Origin: Dissulfuribacter thermophilus
GTDB taxonomy: Bacteria; Desulfobacterota; Dissulfuribacteria; Dissulfuribacterales; Dissulfuribacteraceae
Direction of reading: 5' to 3'
NCBI RefSeq assembly: GCF_001687335.1
Contig: NZ_MAGO01000002.1
Location: 169,198 to 233,197, forward strand
DNA length: 64,000 nt
In this document: piece after piece, positions 30,863 to 40,175 of the stretch
How the letters are laid out: every line of letters begins with the position of its first letter
How positions within the stretch are numbered: position 1 is the first letter of the stretch
Notes under the pieces: model-generated
Told to the model about the DNA's origin: nothing
Databases searched by the model: none
The model's input: only the letters and a program-made list of their open reading frames with translations
Made by a program: the position numbers and the translations under genes

Positions 30863-31657
30863 CTATTTACACAAAAGAATAGATACTGGGGTTAAACCTA
30901 ATATCTCCGTGATTAGAGATTTGCGCGCCAAAAAACTGCAGGCCACAAATGCATAGTTGATCAAAAAATCTCCTACAGATTCAGGCGTCCCTGCAACAAC
31001 ATGGGTCCTCAATAAAGGGAGAGAGTAATCCTGAAATATCTTCTCGGCATCAACGAGCAAGCTACCAGCCTGCTCTTTTTCCAAAAAGGCTAGATTGTCA
31101 CTCTCCTGGTATGAATAATGAATCAATTCAATGTCCATGGATGAGCCACTCAGTAGATTCTTCAATGTCGACGCAACCATTTCTGGATCGACCCCATCTC
31201 CAACCAACACCCCTACAGTTTTCGATAATGATAAATTCTTCACACACATTATCGAACAGGGCGATTTTGTATAACGATCTGACTTGATAAGATCGTAGAA
31301 TTCCTCACTCTTTGAGGTTGGGAGATAGCCCTCAATATACAGATCATACATCGTGGTCTTAAGTTCCCTAACGACCTCTCTATCTCTATCACCAATCTTG
31401 ATTTTTGGGGGCCCAGCAAAAGAACACTTTACCTTTTCAGTTTTTAAAAGCCTTGAAATAGTTGCTTTACCCGATTCGATCATTCCTGCTTCCCATGTCC
31501 TTCTAACCCAGCCTACCCCTGCTTGTTCTTTTCCATCCGGTTCCACCACGTGTAATATAAATGGCTCCAATTCCACGACAGAACTCAAATAATCCAAGTA
31601 TCTCAAGGCAATACTTGAAGCGAGATTTTCGTCTAAATATATTAATGCTCTGGCCAT
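30863..31657 (-). CDS. divergent Usp-like protein
   Basis: A 264-residue protein. ALIYLDENLASSIALRYLDYL at the start and TKSPCSIMCVKNLSLSKTVGVLVGDG in the middle follow the strand-helix pattern of Usp proteins twice, and the C-terminal VACSFLARKSLITEILGLTPVSILLCK mirrors the usual Usp ending. The ATP-binding glycines are missing in both halves, so it belongs with the non-ATP-binding kind. GAGGGAGA lies before the ATG. Placement between the CheY-like regulator and a second Usp makes a stress-signalling set. I do not assign a specific function. Confidence 0.6.
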   Translation of the reverse strand: MARALIYLDENLASSIALRYLDYLSSVVELEPFILHVVEPDGKEQAGVGWVRRTWEAGMIESGKATISRLLKTEKVKCSFAGPPKIKIGDRDREVVRELKTTMYDLYIEGYLPTSKSEEFYDLIKSDRYTKSPCSIMCVKNLSLSKTVGVLVGDGVDPEMVASTLKNLLSGSSMDIELIHYSYQESDNLAFLEKEQAGSLLVDAEKIFQDYSLPLLRTHVVAGTPESVGDFLINYAFVACSFLARKSLITEILGLTPVSILLCK

Positions 31658-31684
31658 TTGTTGTCTCCCTCACTTAGTGTTGAA

Positions 31685-32071
31685 TTATTTTTTCTCCTTC
31701 AAATGCTCTACTGCCTTACCAACGATTTCTATAATCTCTCCTAATTTGAATGGCTTTGCCAAAAAGTCGAAAACGCCTTTTTTAAAAGACTCTTTAGCTG
31801 TTTCCATTGTAGCAAATCCTGTAATTACGATAACTTCAGTATCTGGCCATTGATTTTTCACCTCTTCAAGAAATTCCATTCCAGATACACCTTCCATTTT
31901 TAAATCAGTTATAACTATATCAAATCGTTGTTCCTTTATGCGTTCAAGAGCACTATTGCTATCAGTAAATGTTTCAACTACATATCCTTTTTTTTCTAGT
32001 GCTGGTTTTAAGCGTTTAGTAACTATTGGTTCATCGTCTAGTATCAATATAGAGATTGCCTTATCACTCAT
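31685..32071 (-). CDS. single-domain response regulator (CheY-like)
   Basis: A 128-residue receiver domain and nothing more. It has ILDDEP (acidic pocket, residues 10-15), the phosphoacceptor Asp in FDIVITDLKMEG (about residue 56), the Thr/Ser switch TGFATMET (about 84) and the lysine LAKPF (about 106). No output domain, so it acts by binding a partner. GGAGGATAAAA precedes the ATG, which overlaps the end of the PEP-synthase-like gene by 8 bases. That protein is the most likely partner; the histidine kinase encoded at 38189 could phosphorylate it. Confidence 0.92.
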   Translation of the reverse strand: MSDKAISILILDDEPIVTKRLKPALEKKGYVVETFTDSNSALERIKEQRFDIVITDLKMEGVSGMEFLEEVKNQWPDTEVIVITGFATMETAKESFKKGVFDFLAKPFKLGEIIEIVGKAVEHLKEKK

Positions 32072-34625
32072 TTTTATCCTCCATTAATTCACGTATTTTT
32101 TCTGCAAAAATATCAATTTGATCATCATTGATCATCATTACGTCTAATTGCCGGGTATACCCTATTAGCAGTCCTAATAAATATAACCGGTTAATAATGC
32201 CTCTTTTATCCAATCTCTTTAGGCGTGCCACTACGAGATCGCCATGGGTTTCTACTCTAAAATCATAATGTTCAAGTACCTCACTAATCATCTTGGCCCT
32301 TCTTGACCGACGAGTTAAGTCGGTTACTCCACCAAAAAATCGAAAATATATATAATTTTCTGCAATATTTGAGGTAACATAACTATCAACCATAGTAAAA
32401 TGATATCCGAGCCTCAGACTTAGATTTACATAATTTTTACTTATTACAGCAAGATTTTGTCCGATGGCCTTTGGGCTCATATGTTCTAGTGAAAATGTAC
32501 GTGTAAGACTGGACATAAAACTGGAAACATCTACAGACATAGGCCCACTGTCCCAAGCCCCAGGGTGTCCAATGCCATCTAACAAGGCATTCATTGGAAT
32601 TGACTGAATATCTCCACGATGAACCGACTCAGAGGATTCACCTAATTGCTTTAAGCCGCCTCCTATATCTATAATTATGAGATCGAGGGGAATATCCCAT
32701 TCTAGTTTGCCTGAAAAGGTCTCAGGATCGTGACTGCCATAAAAATGAAGATCAACTATCGTTTCAACGGCCTTTTCATGAATAAAACGTGTAATATCAT
32801 GAAATGTTTTACAAAATTCGGGTTTAAAATTTGAGTCAGTAGGTTCTGCTAGATGCAATGGTTCAATTTTTCTAAGAATCCTTCTAAGTAGCCTATACTC
32901 GTAAGTATCGCCTATTGGTTCATGGGACAGACTATAAAAATATAGTTCCTTTACTTTTCCCTTATAAATCTTCTTGTCTTCTGCATCCAAGGTGACGACC
33001 TCTCCAGGCCTCACAAGTCCGGTGATCCCTGACACATTAAATAACGCAGGTACACTATATTCTCTGCAGATAGTTGCGAGGTGTCCTGTCACTGACCCTA
33101 CTTCAGTTATAATACCCGAGGCCTTTGGTACTATCTTGGCCATCCTCGGAGAGGCATAACGGGCAACTACTATAGCGCCTGTTGGACAGGCTTCAAAATT
33201 GTCATCCTGTGAGGCCACATATATAGTACCGACTGCTATACCTTCTTGAGCGGTAATGCCTTTGTCTTTTATTATGATTTCATATTTACTTTCTAAATCT
33301 CGTAGGTCTTTGGCCCTAGGCAATCTCTTTTTTGTTATACCCAAGGGCCTCGTTTGTAATATTACCAACTTGCCTTTCTTATCAATACAGAATTCAATAT
33401 CCTGTGGTTTTTTAAAATATTTTTCTATTGATAAAGCTATATCTGCTATTTCTTTGACTTCTTTTGTAGACAATGTTGACACCATTTTTAAATCCTCTTC
33501 TACTTCCACCAGCTCTATTTCACCGCTTTTTGTGACTTCTTTTTTGTATTCCTTCCATGCAATCTCTACGCCAACTATTCTCTTTGAATCCCGGTCAACC
33601 CAAAAAATATCACCTGTTTCTTTTCCAGAAACCACCAACCCTCCGAGCCCCCAGCTAGCGCTTATGATCATGGTATCGCTGTCGGGTTCAGTTGGATTCA
33701 ATGTATAAACAACTCCACTGACCTTAGATGGTATAAGTTGCTGACAACATACTGCCATCAAAATTTCATCCTCTTTGAAACCAATACGCCGCCTGTATTC
33801 CATAACCTTTGGATTAAAAGTACTAGCAATCACTTTCTTGTATGCATCAAGTATGCCAGTATCTTTGACCCCTACAATACTATCGTATAAGCCAGCAAAT
33901 GAATGTTCACTGTCTTCGGCCCATGCACTACTTCTAACAACAAAAAGATTAGATTCATCAACCTTTTTCTTGAGGTCATTGATGGCCTCTTTTATTTCAT
34001 GTTTTAATTCAGAAGGGATTTTACTTTTTTGTATTTCAGATTGAATCACACTACCTACCTGAGAACTGGAAACTTCACCTCTTTCCCATTTTTGGAGGGC
34101 ATCTTTAATAAAGGGCAAAAGGCCAGCAGAGTTTAAAAAATCGACATATGCAAAGAATGTTATGGCGAATCCATGGGGAATGGCTAAGTCCAAATGTTTT
34201 TTGACTTCACACAGTGTTGCATTTTTACCACCAACAGAATCTTCGTCTCCTTTTGAAACATCATCATAAGACAATACATATTTTTCTATCCCTACATGAT
34301 GGCCAGCGAGTATCTCCCTGAGATCAAATTCAATTTTTTGATACACATCAAAGAGCTGCTTATACTTTCCTGGAACCATTTCATTTAAGGCAAATATTAA
34401 TTGTTGGACATTCGTTGAAATTTCATCAACAAACTGTTCAATGAACCGTTTATCAAAGATGTAATCACCGCCTAGTTTCTGATTGGCATCAGCAATTAAA
34501 TCCAGGATGTGGTTATTTAAGGTGAGAATCTGCTGAAAGATGACAAATAGTTCTTTAAATGAGCGACCCTTTGAAGAGCCGCTCTTGTAAAAAAGTTCCT
34601 TGATTATTTTTTTTATATCAATCAT
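32064..34625 (-). CDS. PEP-synthase-like protein without the pyruvate barrel
   Basis: An 853-residue protein. N-terminal helical region (about 1-110); an ATP-grasp domain as in PEP synthase/PPDK (about 115-440, with GGKNATLCEV, VRSSAWAEDS, SGVVYTLNPT, SASWGLGGLVVSG and LQTRPL); the swivelling phosphohistidine domain (about 450-560) with the motif GSVTGHLATICREYSVPAL, whose His is the phosphoacceptor. After about residue 570 the TIM barrel that binds pyruvate/PEP is absent. In its place is a domain of about 280 residues that I do not recognise. So the protein may phosphorylate itself on His from ATP and pass the phosphate elsewhere, or act as a regulator. The stop overlaps the start of the CheY-like gene. 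Confidence 0.78.
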   Translation of the reverse strand: MIDIKKIIKELFYKSGSSKGRSFKELFVIFQQILTLNNHILDLIADANQKLGGDYIFDKRFIEQFVDEISTNVQQLIFALNEMVPGKYKQLFDVYQKIEFDLREILAGHHVGIEKYVLSYDDVSKGDEDSVGGKNATLCEVKKHLDLAIPHGFAITFFAYVDFLNSAGLLPFIKDALQKWERGEVSSSQVGSVIQSEIQKSKIPSELKHEIKEAINDLKKKVDESNLFVVRSSAWAEDSEHSFAGLYDSIVGVKDTGILDAYKKVIASTFNPKVMEYRRRIGFKEDEILMAVCCQQLIPSKVSGVVYTLNPTEPDSDTMIISASWGLGGLVVSGKETGDIFWVDRDSKRIVGVEIAWKEYKKEVTKSGEIELVEVEEDLKMVSTLSTKEVKEIADIALSIEKYFKKPQDIEFCIDKKGKLVILQTRPLGITKKRLPRAKDLRDLESKYEIIIKDKGITAQEGIAVGTIYVASQDDNFEACPTGAIVVARYASPRMAKIVPKASGIITEVGSVTGHLATICREYSVPALFNVSGITGLVRPGEVVTLDAEDKKIYKGKVKELYFYSLSHEPIGDTYEYRLLRRILRKIEPLHLAEPTDSNFKPEFCKTFHDITRFIHEKAVETIVDLHFYGSHDPETFSGKLEWDIPLDLIIIDIGGGLKQLGESSESVHRGDIQSIPMNALLDGIGHPGAWDSGPMSVDVSSFMSSLTRTFSLEHMSPKAIGQNLAVISKNYVNLSLRLGYHFTMVDSYVTSNIAENYIYFRFFGGVTDLTRRSRRAKMISEVLEHYDFRVETHGDLVVARLKRLDKRGIINRLYLLGLLIGYTRQLDVMMINDDQIDIFAEKIRELMEDKNE

Positions 34626-34675
34626 TTATCACAACACAAGACAAATCCCTGCAAGATTACCATAATAGGCTACCC

Positions 34676-34787
34676 TGTAAGGGCTCGCAGAGTACCGAAG
34701 CCTCGAAGCGGTTAGGACCAAGATGGAAATTCTTTTACAAAGACTCCATGCCAAGATAGCATAGGTCATACTCTGCGAGACCTTACA
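34676..34787. repeat. 19-bp inverted repeat in the operon gap
   Basis: TGTAAGGGCTCGCAGAGTA (34676-34694) is inverted at 34769-34787 with one mismatch. The 74-base centre has further short pairings. It fills the 167-base gap between the TIGR02186 gene and the PEP-synthase-like gene. As RNA it gives a long stem, so it may act as a processing or attenuation element, or be a small mobile repeat. Confidence 0.65.
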
Positions 34788-34792
34788 ATAAA

Positions 34793-35572
34793 TCAATGTG
34801 CTCCTCCTTTTCCCTTAAACAATACCCCCATTAAAAGACCTGCAAATATGGCAATCACCACTGCGGCCACACCGTAAACTAGTGGATATTGAAAAGCAAA
34901 CTTCGTTACTAAAGCGGGAAAGCCTACCTGTTTTAAGGTAAGTTCCTCTTGGGCACTATCCACTATCTCAGAGTCTCTTATGGCAAACACTTCAACTTTA
35001 TAAGTCCCCTGTTTCATCTTAGGTGGCACTGGAATCACTGCTTGAAATTCCTTGTAACCATTTTGGGCAGTTGAATACGAAATAGAGCCTGGATATAACC
35101 CATAGGTGCCAGACTTTTCCTGAAGTTTTACGAATTCATTAAAAATGAAATCCTTATTTTCACTCTCAGGTTCTATAGTCATCATCCTCTCTAAATATTT
35201 ATATCCTAAATTTAATGTGGGGTCGTCAATTTTTTTTGCCATTGCTGCAGAAGTAACCACCATAAACACTTCAGGGATATTGCCTAGGGTTACATCGCCA
35301 ACATTCATCCACAACAGGCCGGCGATCTTTCCTTTTTTCTTTAGATGTAATTCTGTGTAGTGACCGCTGATGCGGACAACTGCCTCTGTATCTGCAGGGA
35401 TTTCCCCAATGGCAATCACCTTAGTCCCATTGTAAAAGGCCCCAATATCAATGTGTTTAGGACGTAATTCTAAGGTCAGTGTCTGGGCCTTCACTTCTCC
35501 TGTTTTCAAACCAAAAACGACATAACTCACTAATATTAAAACAATAATATTAAGCATTCTATTTATATACAT
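34793..35572 (-). CDS. TIGR02186 family membrane-anchored protein
   Basis: A 259-residue protein with an N-terminal signal or anchor helix (residues 6-24), an extracytoplasmic region to about 225, and a C-terminal membrane helix (AAVVIAIFAGLLMGVLF). The block EVFMVVTSAAM and the preceding VGDVTLGNIP match the PF09608/TIGR02186 family, which is placed beside TauE/SafE exporters in many proteobacteria. GGAGG precedes the ATG at 35572, a single base from the end of tauE. Probably a partner of the exporter on the outer face of the membrane. Confidence 0.82.
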   Translation of the reverse strand: MYINRMLNIIVLILVSYVVFGLKTGEVKAQTLTLELRPKHIDIGAFYNGTKVIAIGEIPADTEAVVRISGHYTELHLKKKGKIAGLLWMNVGDVTLGNIPEVFMVVTSAAMAKKIDDPTLNLGYKYLERMMTIEPESENKDFIFNEFVKLQEKSGTYGLYPGSISYSTAQNGYKEFQAVIPVPPKMKQGTYKVEVFAIRDSEIVDSAQEELTLKQVGFPALVTKFAFQYPLVYGVAAVVIAIFAGLLMGVLFKGKGGAH

Positions 35573-35573
35573 A

Positions 35574-36497
35574 TTAGTGTCCTCCTTTCAAAGCAACCAT
35601 AATATCAGGGGCTACTAACAGGCTATAAAGCATTTTTACGCATACCAATAAGACCAAAGAAGCTAATAGAATCTTGATTTGATCGGCCTTGAGACGTTTA
35701 TTTATTATTGTGCCTATTTGAGCTCCTATTGTAGAACCCAGTAAGAGCAAAAGGGCCAAAACGAAATCAACAGTGTGATTTGCATATGCCTGCATAATCG
35801 TTACATCTACACATGTAAAAAGAATTTGAAATAAACTAGTTCCAACTACTACGTGCATGGGCATTCTGAGTAGATAGACCATTACAGGCACCATTATAAA
35901 ACCACCACCAACACCCATTATAGCGGCAAGAATTCCCACAAAGGCTCCAAAGACTAGAGGTAACAAAATGGAAATCTCAATACCTGATTTCTCAAAATTT
36001 GTTTGAAACGGAAGACTATTTAGCATCTTAGCATATGTAGATTCTTTGCCTTTATCACTCTTAGTATGTTGAGAGGTTCCTTTAAGACCTTTAAGACTAT
36101 CCATGAACATATAACCACCAACTCCACCGAGCATGAGGACATAAGTGATTTTAATGAGAAAATCAGCATTTCCCATGGCACGAAGAATCTTAATTATTTG
36201 GACTCCAACTGTACCGCCGACTATACCACCCACAAGCAAAAGGAGTCCCATTTTGACATCTACGTTCCCAAGACGCCAATGAGCTAGGGTACCCGAGGTG
36301 GAAGCACCTACTATCTGATTTGAATCAGAAGCAGCTGCAACAGTAGGAGGGATCCCAAACATGATTAAAAGTGGTGTCATCAAAAAACCCCCTCCTACCC
36401 CGAAAATTCCCGACAAAAGACCTACAAACCCCCCCAATCCGAATATCAATAGGATGTCAACGCTATTCCCGGCTATGGGAAGATACATGTGGAACAT
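35574..36497 (-). CDS. TauE/SafE family anion exporter
   Basis: A 307-residue membrane protein with about eight hydrophobic segments and the two family repeats, GLLSGIFGVGGGFLMTPLL (about residues 22-40) and GILAAIMGVGGGFIMVPVM (about 196-214). The family exports sulfite, sulfoacetate or related small anions. AGGAGGT is 8 bases before the ATG at 36497. First gene of the operon with the sigma-54 promoter; together with TIGR02186, PEP-synthase-like protein and Usp genes it suggests a stress response around a sulfur oxyanion. The substrate is inference. Confidence 0.87.
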   Translation of the reverse strand: MFHMYLPIAGNSVDILLIFGLGGFVGLLSGIFGVGGGFLMTPLLIMFGIPPTVAAASDSNQIVGASTSGTLAHWRLGNVDVKMGLLLLVGGIVGGTVGVQIIKILRAMGNADFLIKITYVLMLGGVGGYMFMDSLKGLKGTSQHTKSDKGKESTYAKMLNSLPFQTNFEKSGIEISILLPLVFGAFVGILAAIMGVGGGFIMVPVMVYLLRMPMHVVVGTSLFQILFTCVDVTIMQAYANHTVDFVLALLLLLGSTIGAQIGTIINKRLKADQIKILLASLVLLVCVKMLYSLLVAPDIMVALKGGH

Positions 36498-36595
36498 TTT
36501 GGCAAATACCTCCTATAATTTGTTTTTCATGCCCTTTCGGACACGCCTGTTAAAAAAACTGACAACGACATTTACAACTTAATTAAACTAAGAGG

Positions 36596-36611
36596 TGCAA
36601 TATGAATGCCA
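36596..36611 (-). promoter_or_regulatory. sigma-54 promoter of the tauE operon
   Basis: On the minus strand TGGCATTCATATTGCA has GG and GC 10 bases apart and matches TGGCAC-N5-TTGCA in all but one position. It lies about 100 bases upstream of tauE. Confidence 0.72.
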
Positions 36612-36779
36612 GATACTGCGAGAAAAAAAGAGAAAGAGTGGGCTTTTTTTCTTTTTTAAAACAATAACTTACAAAATGAAGCCAAAAACACCAAGATGAG
36701 GAGCACCAATAGGAATTGTTTAAAATTGAGATCTATTTTAGGGCTACATGTTCCATTGTGAAATAGTGCACTTTACCAG

Positions 36780-36811
36780 AAATAGCAATTAACCTACTGA
36801 AATCGCTATTT
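36780..36811. promoter_or_regulatory. inverted repeat, possible activator site
   Basis: AAATAGC and GCTATTT are inverted around an 18-base spacer, about 170-200 bases upstream of the sigma-54 promoter, the usual distance for an enhancer site. A further GAAATAGT lies nearby at about 36760. It sits just past the end of the NtrC-type regulator gene. Confidence 0.4.
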
Positions 36812-36867
36812 TTAACAAGACAAACTGAATTCTCAACTTTTTCAAAATGAAACACATGCGAAAACAA

Positions 36868-38214
36868 TCACTCCTTGATTCCAAATTTCTTCATTCTTCT
36901 CCAAAGAGTGGTTCTAGGTATATTTAAAATCTTACTAGCAAGCTTTTTATTAAATCCCGTTTTTCTCAACACCCTAATTATATGCAATTTTTCAACCTCT
37001 TCTAATGGAAGCAAAAGTCCATCGTCATCTAATAATTCCTCCACCTCCTTTCCCAGTAAATCTCCTGGCAGGTGTTCTCTTTTTATTTGAGATCCTTCAG
37101 CCAGCGCTACTGCTCGCTGAATTATATTTTCCAGCTCCCTGACATTTCCTGGAAAATCATATTTAAGCAAGATATTAAGGGCGTCCTGAGAGATATTCCG
37201 CACATTCTTTTTAAATCTTCTGGAATATTTATTAATGAAATGGGTGACTAGAAGGGGTATATCCTCCTTTCTATCAGCTAATCGCGGCAATTGAATATTG
37301 ACGACGTTTAGCCTGTAAAACAAATCTTCTCTGAAAGTTCCTGCCTGAATCGCAGATTTTAAGTCCTTATTGGTTGCAGCGATTATCCGAACATCAAGAT
37401 CTATGGGTTTGGTGCCACCAACCCTAAGAATCTGTCTTTCTTGGAGAACGTGCAAAAGTTTTACTTGCATTGACATTGGCATCTCGCCAATTTCATCCAA
37501 AAACACCGTTCCCCCATTTGCAGTCTCAAAGAGTCCCTTTTTTGTTGAAGTAGCCCCTGTAAAGGCCCCCTTTTCATAACCAAACAATTCACTGCTAATC
37601 AGCTCTTCGGTAAAACTAGCGCAATTAAAGTATACAAACGGTTTTCCCCGCCTTGGGCTCAACTTGTGAATGGCCTTTGCAACCATTTGTTTGCCCGTAC
37701 CTGTTTCAGCTTGTAACAACACATTACAATTAACCAGTGCCACCTTTTTTATAAGGGCAAAGATTTCTTGCATTGCCGGCCCTGCTCCGACAAAGCCTTC
37801 AATCAGCGCTCCCCCTGAGTTTGCCAATCTAAGTTTTTTATTTTCTTCCCTTAGACGAACTTGATCTCTAGCCCTCTTTGCTATAAGGCAAATATCGTGT
37901 CGTTTCAATGGCTTAGTTAGATAATGAAATGCTCCAATCTTTGTAGCCTCCACTGCGGTATCAATGCTGGCATATCCGGTCACTATAATGGCTTCAGAGT
38001 CTGGATTAATGTGTTTTAGCCTTTTTAGTACTTCTAGACCGTCCATATCTGGAAGCTTCAGGTCAATAAAGACTATGGGAAACTGAGTCTCTTTTAATCG
38101 ATTAAAAAAAGATGCAGCTCCAGGAAATGTCTCAACCTGAAACTTTTCCTTCTCCAGGAAACGTTTAATCATATCTCGAGCAGTTTTTTCATCGTCTATT
38201 ATTGCCACTCTCAT
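36868..38214 (-). CDS. NtrC-type sigma-54-dependent response regulator
   Basis: A 448-residue activator. Receiver (1-120) with IIDDE and phosphoacceptor FIDLKLPDMDG; AAA+ domain (about 145-380) with ETGTGKQ (Walker A), the GAFTGA loop that contacts sigma-54 (GYEKGAFTGAT), VFLDEIGEMP (Walker B) and R-finger region; C-terminal Fis-type helix-turn-helix (NKKLASKILNIPRTTLWRRM). It overlaps the kinase gene by 26 bases. The sigma-54 promoter of the next operon (tauE) lies just beyond it, which makes that operon the natural target. Confidence 0.93.
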   Translation of the reverse strand: MRVAIIDDEKTARDMIKRFLEKEKFQVETFPGAASFFNRLKETQFPIVFIDLKLPDMDGLEVLKRLKHINPDSEAIIVTGYASIDTAVEATKIGAFHYLTKPLKRHDICLIAKRARDQVRLREENKKLRLANSGGALIEGFVGAGPAMQEIFALIKKVALVNCNVLLQAETGTGKQMVAKAIHKLSPRRGKPFVYFNCASFTEELISSELFGYEKGAFTGATSTKKGLFETANGGTVFLDEIGEMPMSMQVKLLHVLQERQILRVGGTKPIDLDVRIIAATNKDLKSAIQAGTFREDLFYRLNVVNIQLPRLADRKEDIPLLVTHFINKYSRRFKKNVRNISQDALNILLKYDFPGNVRELENIIQRAVALAEGSQIKREHLPGDLLGKEVEELLDDDGLLLPLEEVEKLHIIRVLRKTGFNKKLASKILNIPRTTLWRRMKKFGIKE

Positions 38215-39643
38215 CCTTATTTGCTCCGCTGTTCTCTTTTTTGGGTACGGGTAAAAATATGGAAAAGGTGGTCCCTTCTCCTACCTTACTCTTGACCTCG
38301 ATATGACCACCATGTTTCTTGATAATCCCATAGACTATGGACAATCCCAGACCGGTTCCTTCACCGACCTTCTTTGTGGTAAAGAACGGATCAAATATCT
38401 TATCAAGCATCTCTTCAGGAATGCCTTTCCCTGAATCAGTGACATCTATCCTAATATATCCTTTAGGCTCTTCCCTTGCATCAACGTAGATGATGCCACC
38501 AGATTCCTTCATGGATTGGATAGAATTAAGGAATAGATTCAAGAAGACTTGTTGAAGTTTATCCATATCTCCAAGGACTGGAGGTAGATTGTCAGGAATA
38601 TCCGTTCCAAAATAAATCTGGTTAATTTTAAGTTCATTATCAATTAATTTTTCAGTATTGTCAATAATATCTCGAATCCTTAATTCTTTAATCAGTGACT
38701 CTTTTTCTCGTGAAAAGTCTAATAGATTCTTAACTATTTTACTTGCTCTTTCAGCCTGTTGCATAATATCCTTAATTATCTCTCGTGCTTCCTCAGGAGA
38801 AAGCTCTTCATATTCTTCATACAAATAGTCAGCTGAAAGAGAAATATTATTTAAAGGATTGTTAAGCTCATGGGCAATTCCCGATGAAAATGTACCAATG
38901 GCAGCCAATTTTTTTGCCTGTAGAACCTCTTCATACCTGGTATCCAATTCCTGCGCCATTTTATTAAAAGCTAGAATCAAATCTGAAACCTCGTCTCTAA
39001 TCCTCGAGTCGTCTTTGATCGGTTCAAATCTATCTTCTAACAGGTCTTTTGTTGCCTTTTCTAATATCTTAAGTCGTTCTATAATTGGTTTGGTTTGAAA
39101 TTGAATCAAGAATGCCATTATTAATCCAAGTATAGTAGGGATTAACATGAAGCTCCACAGAATATACTTTAATTCTTTATGAATTTTGACCCTAGTCCTA
39201 TTTAATATTTTATTACAAAACTCTATAATTCTCTTACCATGTTTTCGCACTAAAGTTTGATTTAAGTGCCCATTTTTTTTATAATTAGTAAAAATATGTT
39301 CGTATCTATTCAATGAATTAAGAAAATCAATAAATTCTTCCTCATTTGTTAATTGAATTATATCATTTCTTTTAATTTCAATACCTTTTTTTAATCTAGA
39401 TAAATATTCCATCAACTTATCCAGATTTTTCTCTCCTACTCTTAAAAATATATCTTTTTCATAACGTCTAATTTCTAAAGAATTATGTAAGATCCTATTG
39501 AAGAATTCGATCGTCTCTAATCTCTTTTCAAAAGACACTATTTCCCAATAAAATACGCCAAAAATAATGACGAAAAATGACAATATCATTATATTTAAAA
39601 AAATTATTTGTTTTTTTATGCTAAATTGAAAAATAGAATTCAT
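38189..39643 (-). CDS. membrane sensor histidine kinase
   Basis: A 484-residue kinase. The ATG at 39643 follows GGAGGT and opens MNSIFQFSIKKQ; the longer frame to 39694 has no site. Two membrane helices (about residues 14-38 and 155-178) enclose a periplasmic sensor of about 120 residues that is mostly helical and rich in charge. A HAMP-like segment follows, then HisKA (GTFSSGIAHELNNPLNNISL with the phospho-His, about 265-285) and HATPase (NLFLNSIQSM, DSGKGIPEEM, GEGTGLGLS). Signal unknown. It precedes and overlaps its regulator. Confidence 0.93.
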   Translation of the reverse strand: MNSIFQFSIKKQIIFLNIMILSFFVIIFGVFYWEIVSFEKRLETIEFFNRILHNSLEIRRYEKDIFLRVGEKNLDKLMEYLSRLKKGIEIKRNDIIQLTNEEEFIDFLNSLNRYEHIFTNYKKNGHLNQTLVRKHGKRIIEFCNKILNRTRVKIHKELKYILWSFMLIPTILGLIMAFLIQFQTKPIIERLKILEKATKDLLEDRFEPIKDDSRIRDEVSDLILAFNKMAQELDTRYEEVLQAKKLAAIGTFSSGIAHELNNPLNNISLSADYLYEEYEELSPEEAREIIKDIMQQAERASKIVKNLLDFSREKESLIKELRIRDIIDNTEKLIDNELKINQIYFGTDIPDNLPPVLGDMDKLQQVFLNLFLNSIQSMKESGGIIYVDAREEPKGYIRIDVTDSGKGIPEEMLDKIFDPFFTTKKVGEGTGLGLSIVYGIIKKHGGHIEVKSKVGEGTTFSIFLPVPKKENSGANKDESGNNRR

Positions 39644-40175
39644 TAATGGAGACCTCCGTTCACTCCATCCAAACAAGCAAAATTTATGCCGCAAAAATCA
39701 AACCTTAAATTACTATGTCAATAGCCTTTAATATATCAAACACCAACTTAATATATATATATTTATAGAAAATTATTCATACAATTAATTATGCCTTAAA
39801 TATCAATTCCTACGAAAGAATCAATATTTTCATTCTGTTAGCATACTAAAACGTCTCTTAGTTCTCTTTTTCACTACAGTGATAATATTCAACTAATTTG
39901 ACAACCATTCAAGCCAAAAATGATTTATTTTTAAAATAGTTAAAAAATCAAAACATAACAGTCTCCAATTTCGTTCCCATCTCGTTACATCTTTTGCTAC
40001 ACAATTGACCCACATGATTTACGCCCCTGATTCATACTCCCTCTATTTGTCATCGTATTAAATTACCAATCAAAACCAATTTAAGTAAGTGCCCAATTTA
40101 ACAAGCAAAAAAATAAAGACCTTTTAATGTAATCTGATTGTATTTTCGTAAAAAGGTGCTAATTTAGCGCCATCT
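39644..40175. other. AT-rich divergent intergenic region
   Basis: 532 bases between the kinase and trkH, both reading outward. Very AT-rich, with a TATATATATATTTATA tract near 39755. Promoters for both sides must lie here but I cannot define them. No ORF or RNA is recognisable. Confidence 0.5.
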
